A stretch of DNA of 44,154 nt from an uncultured Methanomicrobiales archaeon. Lineage in GTDB: Archaea > Halobacteriota > Methanomicrobia > Methanomicrobiales > Methanospirillaceae. Below, piece after piece: positions 10,051 to 20,128 of this stretch; the stretch's first letter is position 1, and every line of letters begins with the position of its first letter. Location of the stretch: assembly GCA_903828975.1 (NCBI GenBank), contig CAIKOD010000021.1, positions 1 through 44,154 on the forward strand, given 5' to 3'. A model generated the notes under the pieces. It was not told the origin of the DNA. It did no database searches and saw nothing but the letters and a program-made list of their open reading frames with translations. Both the position numbers and the translations under genes were made by a program.

Positions 10051-10124
10051 AAACAGTTGGATGGGGATAACAGGGTCCCCCCAAAACCCATTTGGACTTT
10101 TTCGAGGTTTTCTCTATTTTTCAT

Positions 10125-10245
10125 TTCCCCACGAACAATGCCGCTTTCCTGTTTCTCCCGTCCAGCACCGCCAGCACCGATCGTAAAGGGACCGTGTAAT
10201 AAAAAGGGCGGAATCGTAATATCCAACGCCCGGCCCAAGGCAGAT
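10125..10245 (-). repeat. Degenerate dispersed repeat copy (3' end of the 15889..16344 gene family)
   Basis: ttccccacgaacaatgccgctttcctgtttctcccgtccagcaccgccagcaccgat vs 15893 ttccccacaaacaccgccgctttccggtttctcccgtccagcaccgccagtaccgac. Confidence 0.75.
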
Positions 10246-10368
10246 AACTAGGCTGAACCAGCCAGGTCACGGGCATTGAGCAGGCTTTCTTTATTGGGCA
10301 AAGAACGCAAGTTTGGGAAAATAAAATAAACTAGGAAAATGGAGTCCCGGAAAATATGAACTATTGAT

Positions 10369-11154
10369 CTATTTCTTATATCCTGTCTTTTCATCCAGTT
10401 TCTTCTCGAGGTTCCAGAGAAGGAACATATCGATATCCGCATAGGTCTTCTTCCCAACCTCAAACGGGTTGTCCATATCTTTTATCAGGAGCAGGAGAGC
10501 CATGAGTAGCATACAGAGAACGGTAAACAGAACGAGGCCCTCGTAATAAGGGTCAAGTTTTACAAAGAACAGTAACAGGATCACACCGGCAGCAGCCAGT
10601 TCTGCAATTGCATATGCTGCAGGTATGAATGAGGTTTCTGCAATGGTTTTTATCCGGTGCGAAAGGCGATCAATGGCCGTCACTTCACTTTTTAATTTGA
10701 TAATGAAATTCGGTGGTACTCCCTCATCAACAAGGGTCGAAATGTCTGTGGTGACAGTGTCAATTACCTTGTCCATTGCATCAAGGTCCCAAGTATTGTT
10801 CCGGAAATTCGTATTAATACCCCGCATCAGGGCAGCGACATTTTCCTGCATTCCGGCAATCAGGTTAACATCCTTAACCCGGACCAGAGAGAGATCACTG
10901 TAAAGTGACCTTATCGAGGTCACAATCTCCCCAGGTATCTTTTCGCTTTCCTTGTAATCGGTTAATGTCCCTGCAAAAATAATTGCAATAGTGAATATCG
11001 CACCCCCAATAAATGCGGTTATAAGATTCGTCACCGAGAGTATGTCGAAATTAAGGTAGTCAAAAACCAGTCGAACAATAAGCAGCGCTAATGTGATCCC
11101 AAATGCCTTGAAAATCAGGCCCCATTTTGTCATGAACGTTCCCATGATTATCAC
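10369..11154 (-). CDS. Membrane protein, possibly DUF4239/bestrophin-like; paralogue of 14683..15477
   Basis: Four predicted TM segments; shared GAIFTIAIIFAGTLTDYKESEK, FIPAAYAIAELAAAGVILLL, DMDNPFE..TYADID. Confidence 0.65.
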   Translation of the reverse strand: MIIMGTFMTKWGLIFKAFGITLALLIVRLVFDYLNFDILSVTNLITAFIGGAIFTIAIIFAGTLTDYKESEKIPGEIVTSIRSLYSDLSLVRVKDVNLIAGMQENVAALMRGINTNFRNNTWDLDAMDKVIDTVTTDISTLVDEGVPPNFIIKLKSEVTAIDRLSHRIKTIAETSFIPAAYAIAELAAAGVILLLFFVKLDPYYEGLVLFTVLCMLLMALLLLIKDMDNPFEVGKKTYADIDMFLLWNLEKKLDEKTGYKK

Positions 11155-11218
11155 AGTATATCCGAATAATGCATGTTATTTGATTGATTCAGGTTTCCCG
11201 GTCTTACTACATTACACC

Positions 11219-13783
11219 TCATATAACCGGACTCCTTCCCGTTTTCCTTGTATTCCAGAACTTAAAGCACTCAAACCAGATGATGCCCGATGCCCCGGCT
11301 AAAGCACATATCACAAGGTCTGTCAAGGGCACCGTCCCAAAACCAAAAAGGGATTGTAACACCGGAATGTAAAGGACAAGCAACAGACAGACAATTGTCC
11401 CGGCAAACACATACCACATCGCCTTGTTTGGAGTCCGCAAGGTCGTCAGGATAGTATCAGACCATGACCTGTTTGTCAGGATCAGGAAGAGGTTTGCTAC
11501 AACAATTGTCGTGAATGTCAGCGTCCTTACCTCATCCTCACTATATCCCCACGCCAATGCATCCACATACACGGCTAGAACGATGGCTAATACAACAAAT
11601 CCCTGGAGCAGGCTGAGTGCCAGAGTCCGTTTCGTGAAAAGTCCTTCAATTTTCTGCCGGGGCGGGCGGTCCATAATATTCCGCTCTTCTTTTTCTGATT
11701 CAAAGACGATTGAACAGGCCGGGTCAATGACCAGTTCAAGAAATACGATCTGGACTGGCAGCATAACCAGGGGCAGGTTAAAAAGGACGGGAATAAGTGA
11801 CATACCAGCAATGGGGACGTGAATTGAAAATATATACGCCATTACTTTTTTCAGGTTATCAAAAATTCTTCTTCCCAGTCTCACCGCAGAAACAATCGAG
11901 ATAAAGTTGTCATCAAGTAAAACAAGTGACGAGGCTTCACGGGCGACATCGGTACCCCTCCCACCCATAGCGATCCCGATATCCGCCGATTTCAGAGCTG
12001 GGGCATCATTCACCCCATCTCCGGTCATGGCAACAACTTCACCGCTGGCCTTCAGGGCGTTGACAATACGTAACTTTTGTTCTGGAACAACCCTTGCAAA
12101 GAGCGTCACATTATTTATACGCCTGATAAGTTCTTCATCGCTCATCCTTTCAAGTTCAGCACCGGTGATACACAGGTCCGTATTGATAAGTCCAATCTGA
12201 CGCCCGATATTCTGCGCCGTAAGCGGGTAATCCCCGGTAATCATGATCACACGGATACCTGCAGAATAACATTCTTTTACGGCATCTGCAACCTGGGGAC
12301 GGACCGGATCGGCAAACCCAACAAGTCCGAGGAAGGTAAAGGTGAAATCATGCTGACCCATAGGAAGCTCGGCGAGTGAAAACGACGCCTTCGCAACACC
12401 AAGGATTCGAAGGCCCTGTGATGCCATCATGTTGATATCAACAGATAGTTCCTGTCTTTTTTCCTCACTGAAATGACACAGGTCTGCGATTGCTTCCGGG
12501 GCCCCTTTGGAGGCAATAATATAATCTTTCCCTTCAGGAGATCTCCAGACATTTAACATTGCAAGGAGTTCCGGGGAGAGAGGGTACTCCTGCACAAGCT
12601 CCCATCCCGAATGTATATGCTCGGTAGTGCCGAAATCCCCCTCACCTAGCCGGAACAATGCTTTTTCCATCGGATCAAAAGGGTCTTTTTTACAGGCGAG
12701 AATGGCAAACTCTGCCATTTCATGACAGATTTCCGCGACAGAATTTTTTCCGGTGGCATCATGTTCGCACATCCGGCCGGACGCAAAAAAAGACTGGACC
12801 GTCATCCTGTTCTCTGTGAGTGTGCCTGTCTTATCCACGCACAGTACGGTCGCAGAACCCAGGGTTTCAATGGCTGGCACCTGGCGGGTCAGCACATTTT
12901 TCCGAGAGATCCTCCAGGCTCCGAGAGCAAGGAATATGGTCAGGACGACGGGGAATTCTTCCGGCAATATTGCCATAGCGAGGGTAATCCCTGCTAAAAA
13001 TCCTTCAATCCAGTTACCACGGGAGAAGCCATATACGACTACGATAACAGCACACAGGAAGAGACCAACAATCGCGATCGTCCGGACAATCCTTGAAATC
13101 TCTCCTTTCAACCGGGTTTCATCCCGTTCTACGGTTTGCAAAACGGAGCCGATCTTCCCCATCTCGGTCCCGGCACCGGTTGACCTGACCTCGGCAAGGC
13201 CCTGGCCCTGCACGACCAGTGTTCCCGAATAGACAAAGGGCAGGTCGTCACCGCCAGGCCGTTCTGCCTGCATGCCCTCAGTCCATGATATTTTACGGAC
13301 CGGGACAGATTCTCCCGTCAGGAGTGATTCATCGACTGACACGTTATTGGAGGAGAGCAGTACACCGTCGGCTGGTACTCGGTCCCCTTCAACAAGGATC
13401 ACCAGGTCTCCCGTCACCACTTCACGGCCCGGGATTCGTACCTGTTCACCGTCCCGGATCACCAGTGCCCGGGGACTGGAAAGATTTCGGAGAGCTTCCA
13501 ATGCCCGTTCCGTCTTCTGCTCCTGGTAGACGGTAATACCAATGATGACGAGAACGAAACTCATCAGCATCAGTCCTTCGGAGATATCCCCAAGGACAAA
13601 ATAGATCAGGCCGCTTGCAACAAGCAGAATAAACATCGGTTCGTGGATCACTTCAATAATAATACCAAAAACGCCACGTTTTTTCGACTCGGGGAGTTCA
13701 TTATACCCCTCGGTTTTTAGCTTTTCTTCCGCTTTTTCCCTGGAAAGACCAGTAAAAGAATTGAGATCAAGGACTGGCATCAA
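11219..13783 (-). CDS. Cation-transporting P-type ATPase (Ca2+-ATPase-like, HAD superfamily)
   Basis: DKTGTLTENRMTVQ, LLTGESVPV, TGDGVNDAPALKSADIGIAMG, ILPEEFPVVLTIFLALGAWR. Confidence 0.92.
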   Translation of the reverse strand: MMPVLDLNSFTGLSREKAEEKLKTEGYNELPESKKRGVFGIIIEVIHEPMFILLVASGLIYFVLGDISEGLMLMSFVLVIIGITVYQEQKTERALEALRNLSSPRALVIRDGEQVRIPGREVVTGDLVILVEGDRVPADGVLLSSNNVSVDESLLTGESVPVRKISWTEGMQAERPGGDDLPFVYSGTLVVQGQGLAEVRSTGAGTEMGKIGSVLQTVERDETRLKGEISRIVRTIAIVGLFLCAVIVVVYGFSRGNWIEGFLAGITLAMAILPEEFPVVLTIFLALGAWRISRKNVLTRQVPAIETLGSATVLCVDKTGTLTENRMTVQSFFASGRMCEHDATGKNSVAEICHEMAEFAILACKKDPFDPMEKALFRLGEGDFGTTEHIHSGWELVQEYPLSPELLAMLNVWRSPEGKDYIIASKGAPEAIADLCHFSEEKRQELSVDINMMASQGLRILGVAKASFSLAELPMGQHDFTFTFLGLVGFADPVRPQVADAVKECYSAGIRVIMITGDYPLTAQNIGRQIGLINTDLCITGAELERMSDEELIRRINNVTLFARVVPEQKLRIVNALKASGEVVAMTGDGVNDAPALKSADIGIAMGGRGTDVAREASSLVLLDDNFISIVSAVRLGRRIFDNLKKVMAYIFSIHVPIAGMSLIPVLFNLPLVMLPVQIVFLELVIDPACSIVFESEKEERNIMDRPPRQKIEGLFTKRTLALSLLQGFVVLAIVLAVYVDALAWGYSEDEVRTLTFTTIVVANLFLILTNRSWSDTILTTLRTPNKAMWYVFAGTIVCLLLVLYIPVLQSLFGFGTVPLTDLVICALAGASGIIWFECFKFWNTRKTGRSPVI

Positions 13784-14057
13784 TAGCTCCGATAAGTGCT
13801 GGTAACCGCATAGTGCGAATATTATCCTTGATGATTTCCTTTTTTGCCGGGTTATTTTTCATAGTGTGTGGAAATCCCTGCCTGAGTACGTAAGAATTGT
13901 TCGTGTTCCCGTTGGATTCTGCTTTAACAGGATAACATCCTGCGGGGAGCTTTATCTCGAATTTATTCGTAAATCTGAATTTATTGCCTTGGGTATTAAA
14001 TTTTGATGGAAGGCAAATCCCCCCATCATTGTATACACCTATGATAATTGCAAGAGA

Positions 14058-14267
14058 TCAGTCAAAGATTCCACGTAGGAATCCCCCGACCCCGCGTTCA
14101 TCATCGTCATCGTTCTGGCGGCGGTCATTTTTCCTGTCATTTTTGTTCTGGTTGTTTACATTGCTTCCTGTGGACGATCCAAGAAGTTGTTCAAGCCTGC
14201 CCTTTTCCAGCCAGGTTCCACGGCATTTCGGGCAGTAGTCAATCGGTACGGTCAATCGCTCACCCAT
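14058..14267 (-). pseudogene. 5'-truncated zf-TFIIB-type zinc-knuckle protein
   Basis: IDYCPKCRGTWLEKGRLEQLL retains the second CxxC; in-frame upstream reads M-Q-C-stop-L-L-M-G-E-R, so the first CPxC knuckle is lost. Confidence 0.6.
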
Positions 14268-14597
14268 GAGCAGTCAACATTGCATACTGGATATTTCATT
14301 CTTAAGCTAAAACGTTACAATTGTGAAGATAAAGGGTTTCCGATAGAAAATTGTTTCTCCATCGTTTGCTTAAAAATTAATTGAAAATAACAGTTATCTT
14401 CATTTCAAATGTCAACGATTATACAATATAATGTGTTAACGATCGTGTATCCTGTAGAGCTTTGGATCTATTCTGAACCACCTGGCATGGAACTGGATCC
14501 CCCTATTCCCTCATAGTGACAATAATGTTCCACAGGGAATAATTAAAACCTGTTTTATTCTGTTTTTGGCAGAATCTCAATAATATATAAGTAAATT

Positions 14598-14625
14598 ATT
14601 AACCAAAATAACCGATGTGGTTAAT
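14598..14625. promoter_or_regulatory. Inverted repeat ATTAACC-N14-GGTTAAT upstream of 14683 gene
   Basis: Perfect 7-bp arms downstream of a TATA-like AATATATAA at ~14581. Confidence 0.5.
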
Positions 14626-14682
14626 GTTTGGTGATTGAACAGAATCGAATTCCCTAAAACTGAATAATGATCAATACTGAGT

Positions 14683-15477
14683 ATGAAATTTAAGAAGAAA
14701 TGGGGGATTATGACCAAAGCTGTGGTCATGATGGTCATCCTCCTTGTAATTAGGACCATTGTTGAGTTCTTTGGGTTCGATGTTGTGCCAATAAATACCA
14801 TAGTTGGAGCATTTATTACCGGTGCTATTTTTACCATTGCAATTATTTTTACGGGCACATTTACCGACTATAAAGAGAGTGAAAAAGTCGGTGGAGAACT
14901 TGCAGCTTCTCTGAAAGCATTGTATAATGACAGCCGGGTCCTCCCTTTAGCTGATGAAAACCCGACCAGTGTATTGCGGACTCATGTAAGAGAACTCCAT
15001 AGGGCAATGTACAAATGTTTTATGGAGAATAACTGGAATCTCCCTGAACTCAATCATGAAATGAATAAAATCAACAATGATATCAGAATCCTGTCCTATG
15101 CGAATGTGGCTCCACCCCTGATAGCAAAACTGCGAAATGAACTTGGCGCAATCGACAGGATGACAAACCGGATTGAAGTAATTATCCGGACAGATTTTAT
15201 CCCTGCGGCATATGCACTTGCCGAGGTTGCTACAGCTGGGGTAATCCTTCTGCTGATATTTATCAAGATGGACCCCTTTCTTGAGGGAGCAATCATTTTT
15301 GCAGTTATTGTGACGATGCTCATTGGCCTGTTGCTTCTTATCAGGGATATGGACAATCCGTTTGAGTTTGAAACTAATACCTACGCTGATGTTGACATAG
15401 AAACTCTTGTGTACCTTGATTCCTACTTTGATTCTCAGGACGCAGAAATGGAAAAATTAAAAACTGAATCATCGTAG
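14683..15477 (+). CDS. Membrane protein, possibly DUF4239/bestrophin-like; paralogue of 10369..11154
   Basis: See paralogue; multiple TM segments and shared C-terminal DMDNPFEFETNTYADVD. Confidence 0.65.
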   Translation: MKFKKKWGIMTKAVVMMVILLVIRTIVEFFGFDVVPINTIVGAFITGAIFTIAIIFTGTFTDYKESEKVGGELAASLKALYNDSRVLPLADENPTSVLRTHVRELHRAMYKCFMENNWNLPELNHEMNKINNDIRILSYANVAPPLIAKLRNELGAIDRMTNRIEVIIRTDFIPAAYALAEVATAGVILLLIFIKMDPFLEGAIIFAVIVTMLIGLLLLIRDMDNPFEFETNTYADVDIETLVYLDSYFDSQDAEMEKLKTESS

Positions 15478-15654
15478 TTTCCGTAACAATGTAACCTGAC
15501 TGGGAATTCCCCAAATATTTTCCAGATTTAACTTAGTTAAGAGTGTTTTTTTGCTATTGAAACTCCTTGATCTTCCAGCCTTATTTTTGATGCAAAGCCA
15601 AGTGTTCTAATCGATTATTTTATCCGGTAGAAGTTGAAATATGATATTCCAAAA

Positions 15655-15759
15655 ATGAATGAATGTACAATGAAACAGATAATTAAGATCCTTGATTACC
15701 CTACACTTGTAATTGGAATAGCCCTGCTAATTTTCTTTGGTCTTACATTTTTGTCATAA
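15655..15759 (+). CDS. Small single-TM protein, 34 aa (MNECTMKQIIKILDYPTLVIGIALLIFFGLTFLS)
   Basis: Read directly; hydrophobic helix after a short polar N-terminus; below ORF-track cutoff. Confidence 0.4.
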   Translation: MNECTMKQIIKILDYPTLVIGIALLIFFGLTFLS

Positions 15760-15888
15760 AATGTGAATTATTGAATACCTTTTTACCTCATTGAAACTTT
15801 TCAAAATATTCGTTAGGGCTGTTCTCGGTATTGGGCAATTTATCGGTAGGTCAAGGCGAAGTAAACATGAGCTGACTATTTCTTCGCC

Positions 15889-16344
15889 TTACTTCCCCAC
15901 AAACACCGCCGCTTTCCGGTTTCTCCCGTCCAGCACCGCCAGTACCGACCGCATGGGAACAGTGTAATACACCGCCCCAATTGAGATATTCAATGCCTTT
16001 CCCGATGCAGAAAGCCGGGCTTTTCCGACGACCCGCCTGTTCCCGGCGAGCAACCTGATTTCCCGCTTATCCCCATCAAGCACCGCATCAATATCCTCAT
16101 TCAGCAGGATAAATACCCGGCTGTCAAGGTCAGAGTAGATCGCAAGCCCTTCCGGGCACATAATTAACCTCCCTGCTTTTTCAAATGATGACCGGCTGGA
16201 GGGATACGTTATGAACTGAATCGGCGGTTCTTCAGTGACCTGCTCTTGAGCAACCGGAGGAATTTGAACAGGTTCCTGCACACTCCTCCTCCCGGACAGG
16301 ATCCCTTTCAGCCGTTCAAAAATTTTCCAAAGGGCCGCAATCAT
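15889..16344 (-). CDS. Hypothetical protein (151 aa), last gene of the primase operon; source family of the dispersed 3'-end repeats
   Basis: Start MIAALWKIFERL avoids overlap with the upstream gene; C-term GKARLSASGKALNISIGAVYYTVPMRSVLAVLDGRNRKAAVFVGK. Confidence 0.6.
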   Translation of the reverse strand: MIAALWKIFERLKGILSGRRSVQEPVQIPPVAQEQVTEEPPIQFITYPSSRSSFEKAGRLIMCPEGLAIYSDLDSRVFILLNEDIDAVLDGDKREIRLLAGNRRVVGKARLSASGKALNISIGAVYYTVPMRSVLAVLDGRNRKAAVFVGK

Positions 16345-16399
16345 GCAGGTACCCCCGCAAATTCCGGGCAATAATCCAAACAGTTCGGCCACAACAGCA

Positions 16400-19300
16400 T
16401 CATTGACACATCCCCTCCTGCTCACTGCCACCGCCTTGCCGCGAGATCTCCCGGTTATAGCAGTAATCACAGAGTTTTACCTTCGTGGCTTCGTCATACC
16501 AGGCTGCACTTCCAATGTCACAGACCGAACAGCGGCCAAGGTCCCGGATCACCTTCATCATCGAATCCACAGGGAGCACCCCTGGTAACGGGACCCCCGA
16601 AGCCTGTACTTTAGATACTCCATCTCCGTGACAGGTCCTGCACAAACGCCGGGCAGGGAGTGCAGGATTATTGACCCGTTTGCGGGTAAGCTTCTCGATA
16701 AACCACGAATCCCCCCGTTTCCCACAACGTGCACAGGGTGCCCTGTCGGGATAGTCCGCCACCCTGTAGTCACCCGCACGTATCTCACCGGGCTGAATCC
16801 GGTCATGCCCCTGTACTTCAGGCGGAACATTCCGCACAGGTATTCCCGGTTCCATTACTCTGTTTTTACCGATCGGTGACTCAATTCCGGAATCCTTGTT
16901 TTGTCCTGCGGAATTCTGTACTTCATCATGAGTACAGGAGTGCATCTCACACACCCCACCAGATGGTTCCGCGAGACCTAATTTTCCAGAATATATCCTG
17001 TCACTGGTACAGCTATGGGTAAGGGAACCGGCAATTCCGGAATCAGTCCCTGTACAATGGGATTCATCCATGCGGAAATGTTCCGTGTTCCTGCGGCCTG
17101 TTTCCGTAGTCTGCCCGTCGTTTCCGGACGGGTCCTTCCTGAGCCAAACACTCCCGCCGCTGCACCAGGAACGGAACAACGCTTCATCAAAAGTATAGGC
17201 ATTCGTCCTTCTCCGCATCGAGATCCCGGTATTATTCTCATCGCACACCACCGTCCGGTCGGTATAGGCAATCGCCGGGCATTTCTCAAGCAGGCCGGAA
17301 TATGCGTACCCACGCGAGATATAGCCGTGCATCGTCCGGTAGACAACCCCGTTTGAGAGGCCCGTCGCCTTCTGGAGCATCGAGGTCGTGAACTCCGGCC
17401 AGCTGTGCCGGGCGATGACATCGACCAGGTCCGATTCTTTCTTCGTCAGCTTCGTGGTCTGGCCACCGGCCGATCCGTTGAGCAGGTCGAACAACCTGAC
17501 AGCAGCGGAGAAATCTTCAAGGGTTGCAGTAATGCAGGAAATACAACCTACATTTATTGATTCACGCTGCATGAACCGGAGGAGGGCATGGGCCTTGATC
17601 AGGTCGAGCAACATCCCTGAATTCCGCCTGTTACTCCTCGACTGGAATTCAATCTGTTCCGAGAACGGCACCCTCACATATAGCCGCTGGCGTCCCAGCA
17701 CCTCCCACATCGCACGACATACTGCGAGTTCCGGCCGTTCAACCTCGTTTGCAACAGGAAAATCAGAGTCCTTCGCAAGGATGCAGGCCAGAACGCGGTC
17801 GTCCTGATCGGCCGTGTCGTCGATCCAGCAGGTCAGCATCCGGTTGAACACCTGGTCGTCCCCGCTGCCTTCGACCTTCGCCACCCACCAGGTACATCGC
17901 TCAGGGATCGTGCAGACCTGGGGCTTCCGGTCCTTGTTCACCGTCCGGTACTCGAACGGCTCGTTGAACGAGGTGGTTACCCCCTTGAGGACCTCCTGCA
18001 TCTCCTCGGAAAGTGTTGTATCATCGAGCACGATCACCATCCCCGGAACCAGGTTTTCGAGATAGAAGAGTGCCTTGTTACTCATCCTGCCAGAGAGCCT
18101 GAAACGTTGCGGGACCTGCAGGAGCATTTTTGAAAATGCATGGCTCTTCCCCTTCCCACTCTCACCCGTGACCGAGACATGAAGCCCGACCGTATTGATA
18201 ACCGACCGGCTCGCAAGGGACATGACCAGGCACGCTGCGACGGTCTCGTCCCCGACGTGGTCGAGTGCAAACGTATTCAGCATCGCCTGGAGCGGGTCGC
18301 CATACTGAAGTACTGCCACCGCTTCCTGCATCCCGGGTAGGTCATGAAGTCCCGGGACTGGTGATGGAGGGATTGGCGGGGACTGGTAAGGGGTGACCTT
18401 TTTCATCGGAATCTTCGGTTCAACCATTTCCCGGAGTTCCGGCCACCGTTGCTCCCCTCCACCGCAGGACGCATGATGACACCCGGAGTAGATCGCCCCG
18501 TTACCGAACTGGATGGCAAATGCACCATCTTTGTGGTCGCCTGAAAACGGGCACTGTTGAAATGTGAACAACGTCCCGCCCTGGTATGGCTTCCCGGATG
18601 AGACTCCGAAATTATGCTCATGTAACCATGTTCCAAGGTCAGGAAGCCTGCCGTGTCCTCGTACACCGCTGGTCCCGCCACGGGTATTGACCGGGGCAAC
18701 CGGCAGGCATTCCACCAGTTGCATGAGCAATGTATCTCCCGCTTCATCTGCCCCAACCGGGAGAGACCGGACCATGGCCCGACGGTGAGGACGGTCAGAC
18801 GTATTGTCACCCTTCCTGCACATCGTGCCGTAAAGTTTCCAGATCCTTGCCGGGTTATGGACGGTCGTATCGATGGTGCTTTCAGGATCGTCGAACATCG
18901 CTGCGAGCACTTCCAGGCACTTCTTTACCAGCTCCCGGGACGCCTCGTTGTTCGGCAGGTCAATTCGGTACAACAGGTGGGCACCGTTCCCGCTGCCGGC
19001 AACAACCGGGGCCGGCCACCCGAGGTCGCCGAGGTACACCGCGATCCGGTCCGCTTTCGCCATCGCGGCATTATGCTCTGACTCTGTTGATGATACCCCG
19101 GAAGGCCGTACGGGGTCAATATCAACTGGCAGCCAGCGACGACGCATGATATCAGCATCCGCCGTGGTCGTATCTTTTTTCGAAAGACGCATCTTGATCC
19201 GGTTTGCACGCCTTGAGAGCAGGGCAGGGTTCACCTCGTTCAGGGTAACATAAATCCCCTGCACCCCCGGCAGGGTATCGAGCGGACTGACCGCCTTTAC

Positions 19301-19450
19301 CAGCGCTGCCGGGTCATTAAAGTACCCCGAGGCCACCCCGTCGTCGGTAATAGCCCGGACTTCTATGAGCTGCCCTGGTTTGAAAAGAACCGACAGGGCA
19401 TCCGTCATCGCCTTCATTACGGGAATAACTAGCGGACAGGGCTTATTCAT
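16400..19450 (-). CDS. Mobile-element replication protein: AEP primase-like domain + AAA/helicase-like ATPase + wHTH + zinc knuckles
   Basis: WLPVDIDPVRP (hDhD), SGNGAHLLYRID, DTTVHNPARIWKLYGTM; Walker A GESGKGKS, Walker B VIVLDD; CARCGKRG..CRTCHG and CSVCD..CDYCYN; start overlaps upstream stop. Confidence 0.8.
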   Translation of the reverse strand: MNKPCPLVIPVMKAMTDALSVLFKPGQLIEVRAITDDGVASGYFNDPAALVKAVSPLDTLPGVQGIYVTLNEVNPALLSRRANRIKMRLSKKDTTTADADIMRRRWLPVDIDPVRPSGVSSTESEHNAAMAKADRIAVYLGDLGWPAPVVAGSGNGAHLLYRIDLPNNEASRELVKKCLEVLAAMFDDPESTIDTTVHNPARIWKLYGTMCRKGDNTSDRPHRRAMVRSLPVGADEAGDTLLMQLVECLPVAPVNTRGGTSGVRGHGRLPDLGTWLHEHNFGVSSGKPYQGGTLFTFQQCPFSGDHKDGAFAIQFGNGAIYSGCHHASCGGGEQRWPELREMVEPKIPMKKVTPYQSPPIPPSPVPGLHDLPGMQEAVAVLQYGDPLQAMLNTFALDHVGDETVAACLVMSLASRSVINTVGLHVSVTGESGKGKSHAFSKMLLQVPQRFRLSGRMSNKALFYLENLVPGMVIVLDDTTLSEEMQEVLKGVTTSFNEPFEYRTVNKDRKPQVCTIPERCTWWVAKVEGSGDDQVFNRMLTCWIDDTADQDDRVLACILAKDSDFPVANEVERPELAVCRAMWEVLGRQRLYVRVPFSEQIEFQSRSNRRNSGMLLDLIKAHALLRFMQRESINVGCISCITATLEDFSAAVRLFDLLNGSAGGQTTKLTKKESDLVDVIARHSWPEFTTSMLQKATGLSNGVVYRTMHGYISRGYAYSGLLEKCPAIAYTDRTVVCDENNTGISMRRRTNAYTFDEALFRSWCSGGSVWLRKDPSGNDGQTTETGRRNTEHFRMDESHCTGTDSGIAGSLTHSCTSDRIYSGKLGLAEPSGGVCEMHSCTHDEVQNSAGQNKDSGIESPIGKNRVMEPGIPVRNVPPEVQGHDRIQPGEIRAGDYRVADYPDRAPCARCGKRGDSWFIEKLTRKRVNNPALPARRLCRTCHGDGVSKVQASGVPLPGVLPVDSMMKVIRDLGRCSVCDIGSAAWYDEATKVKLCDYCYNREISRQGGGSEQEGMCQ

Positions 19451-19790
19451 GGCGCCCTGCCCCCATAATACCCCCCGGTAATACATCGTACATATGCCAG
19501 CCTTCGTGGTCGACATAGATCCAGAGCTGTACCTTTGCGCCCGGTGGGGCCGGCGTCCTCTGGAGGAGCCGGATTACACCCCCGAAATGAATTGTCACGG
19601 TCCGTACCGACTCGATCTTTGACCGCCACCGGCGGGTCTTCACGAGGAGCACATGGTCAGGGGACCACGCAACAAGGTCAACCGGTGTCTGGGAACCTGC
19701 CGACCGGACGACAAAATAGCCCTGCCGGAGGAGCAGATTCCTTGCGATAAAATCCACTTCATGAGGCCTCGTATGCCCGGGCTCTGTCAT
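19443..19790 (-). CDS. Hjc/PD-(D/E)XK-superfamily-like nuclease or degenerate relative (115 aa)
   Basis: HEVDFIARNLLLRQGYFVVRSAGSQTPVDLVAWSPDHVLLVKTRR. Confidence 0.6.
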   Translation of the reverse strand: MTEPGHTRPHEVDFIARNLLLRQGYFVVRSAGSQTPVDLVAWSPDHVLLVKTRRWRSKIESVRTVTIHFGGVIRLLQRTPAPPGAKVQLWIYVDHEGWHMYDVLPGGIMGAGRHE

Positions 19791-20128
19791 CGGTCCACCA
19801 CCTCCGGGGACTCAGGTATCCGTGCCAGTTCTGCGACCGGCCGTAACCCCGTTGATACGTCAACGAATACCCCTCGTGGGAGTAGCCAGCATGAAAGGCC
19901 GGAATGGAATTCTATCGCTTTCCCGGCCCGGTTAGGGGTGATAAAGGAGCTGGCATCAATAATGCCGCCCGGTAACCGGAGTGGGATGGTACTGCCCCAG
20001 AAGAGCAGGCTCCTGACCTCCTTCGGGGAGAGCGTGAAGGTGTTACTGCCAATTAATACGATCAGGTACCCTTCGGTTGCGGTATGGATTGTAGCCGTGC
20101 AGGTCATGGAGATCACCCGGACCGCCAT
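19787..20128 (-). CDS. Hypothetical protein (113 aa)
   Basis: Overlaps both neighbours in the operon (4-bp overlap with 19443..19790). Confidence 0.5.
   Translation of the reverse strand: MAVRVISMTCTATIHTATEGYLIVLIGSNTFTLSPKEVRSLLFWGSTIPLRLPGGIIDASSFITPNRAGKAIEFHSGLSCWLLPRGVFVDVSTGLRPVAELARIPESPEVVDR

Noticed and set aside
16558-19253. Many 80-150 aa ORFs on both strands within the primase gene
   Set aside because: Shadow ORFs in a high-GC coding region; the 1000+ aa frame has coherent domain motifs.
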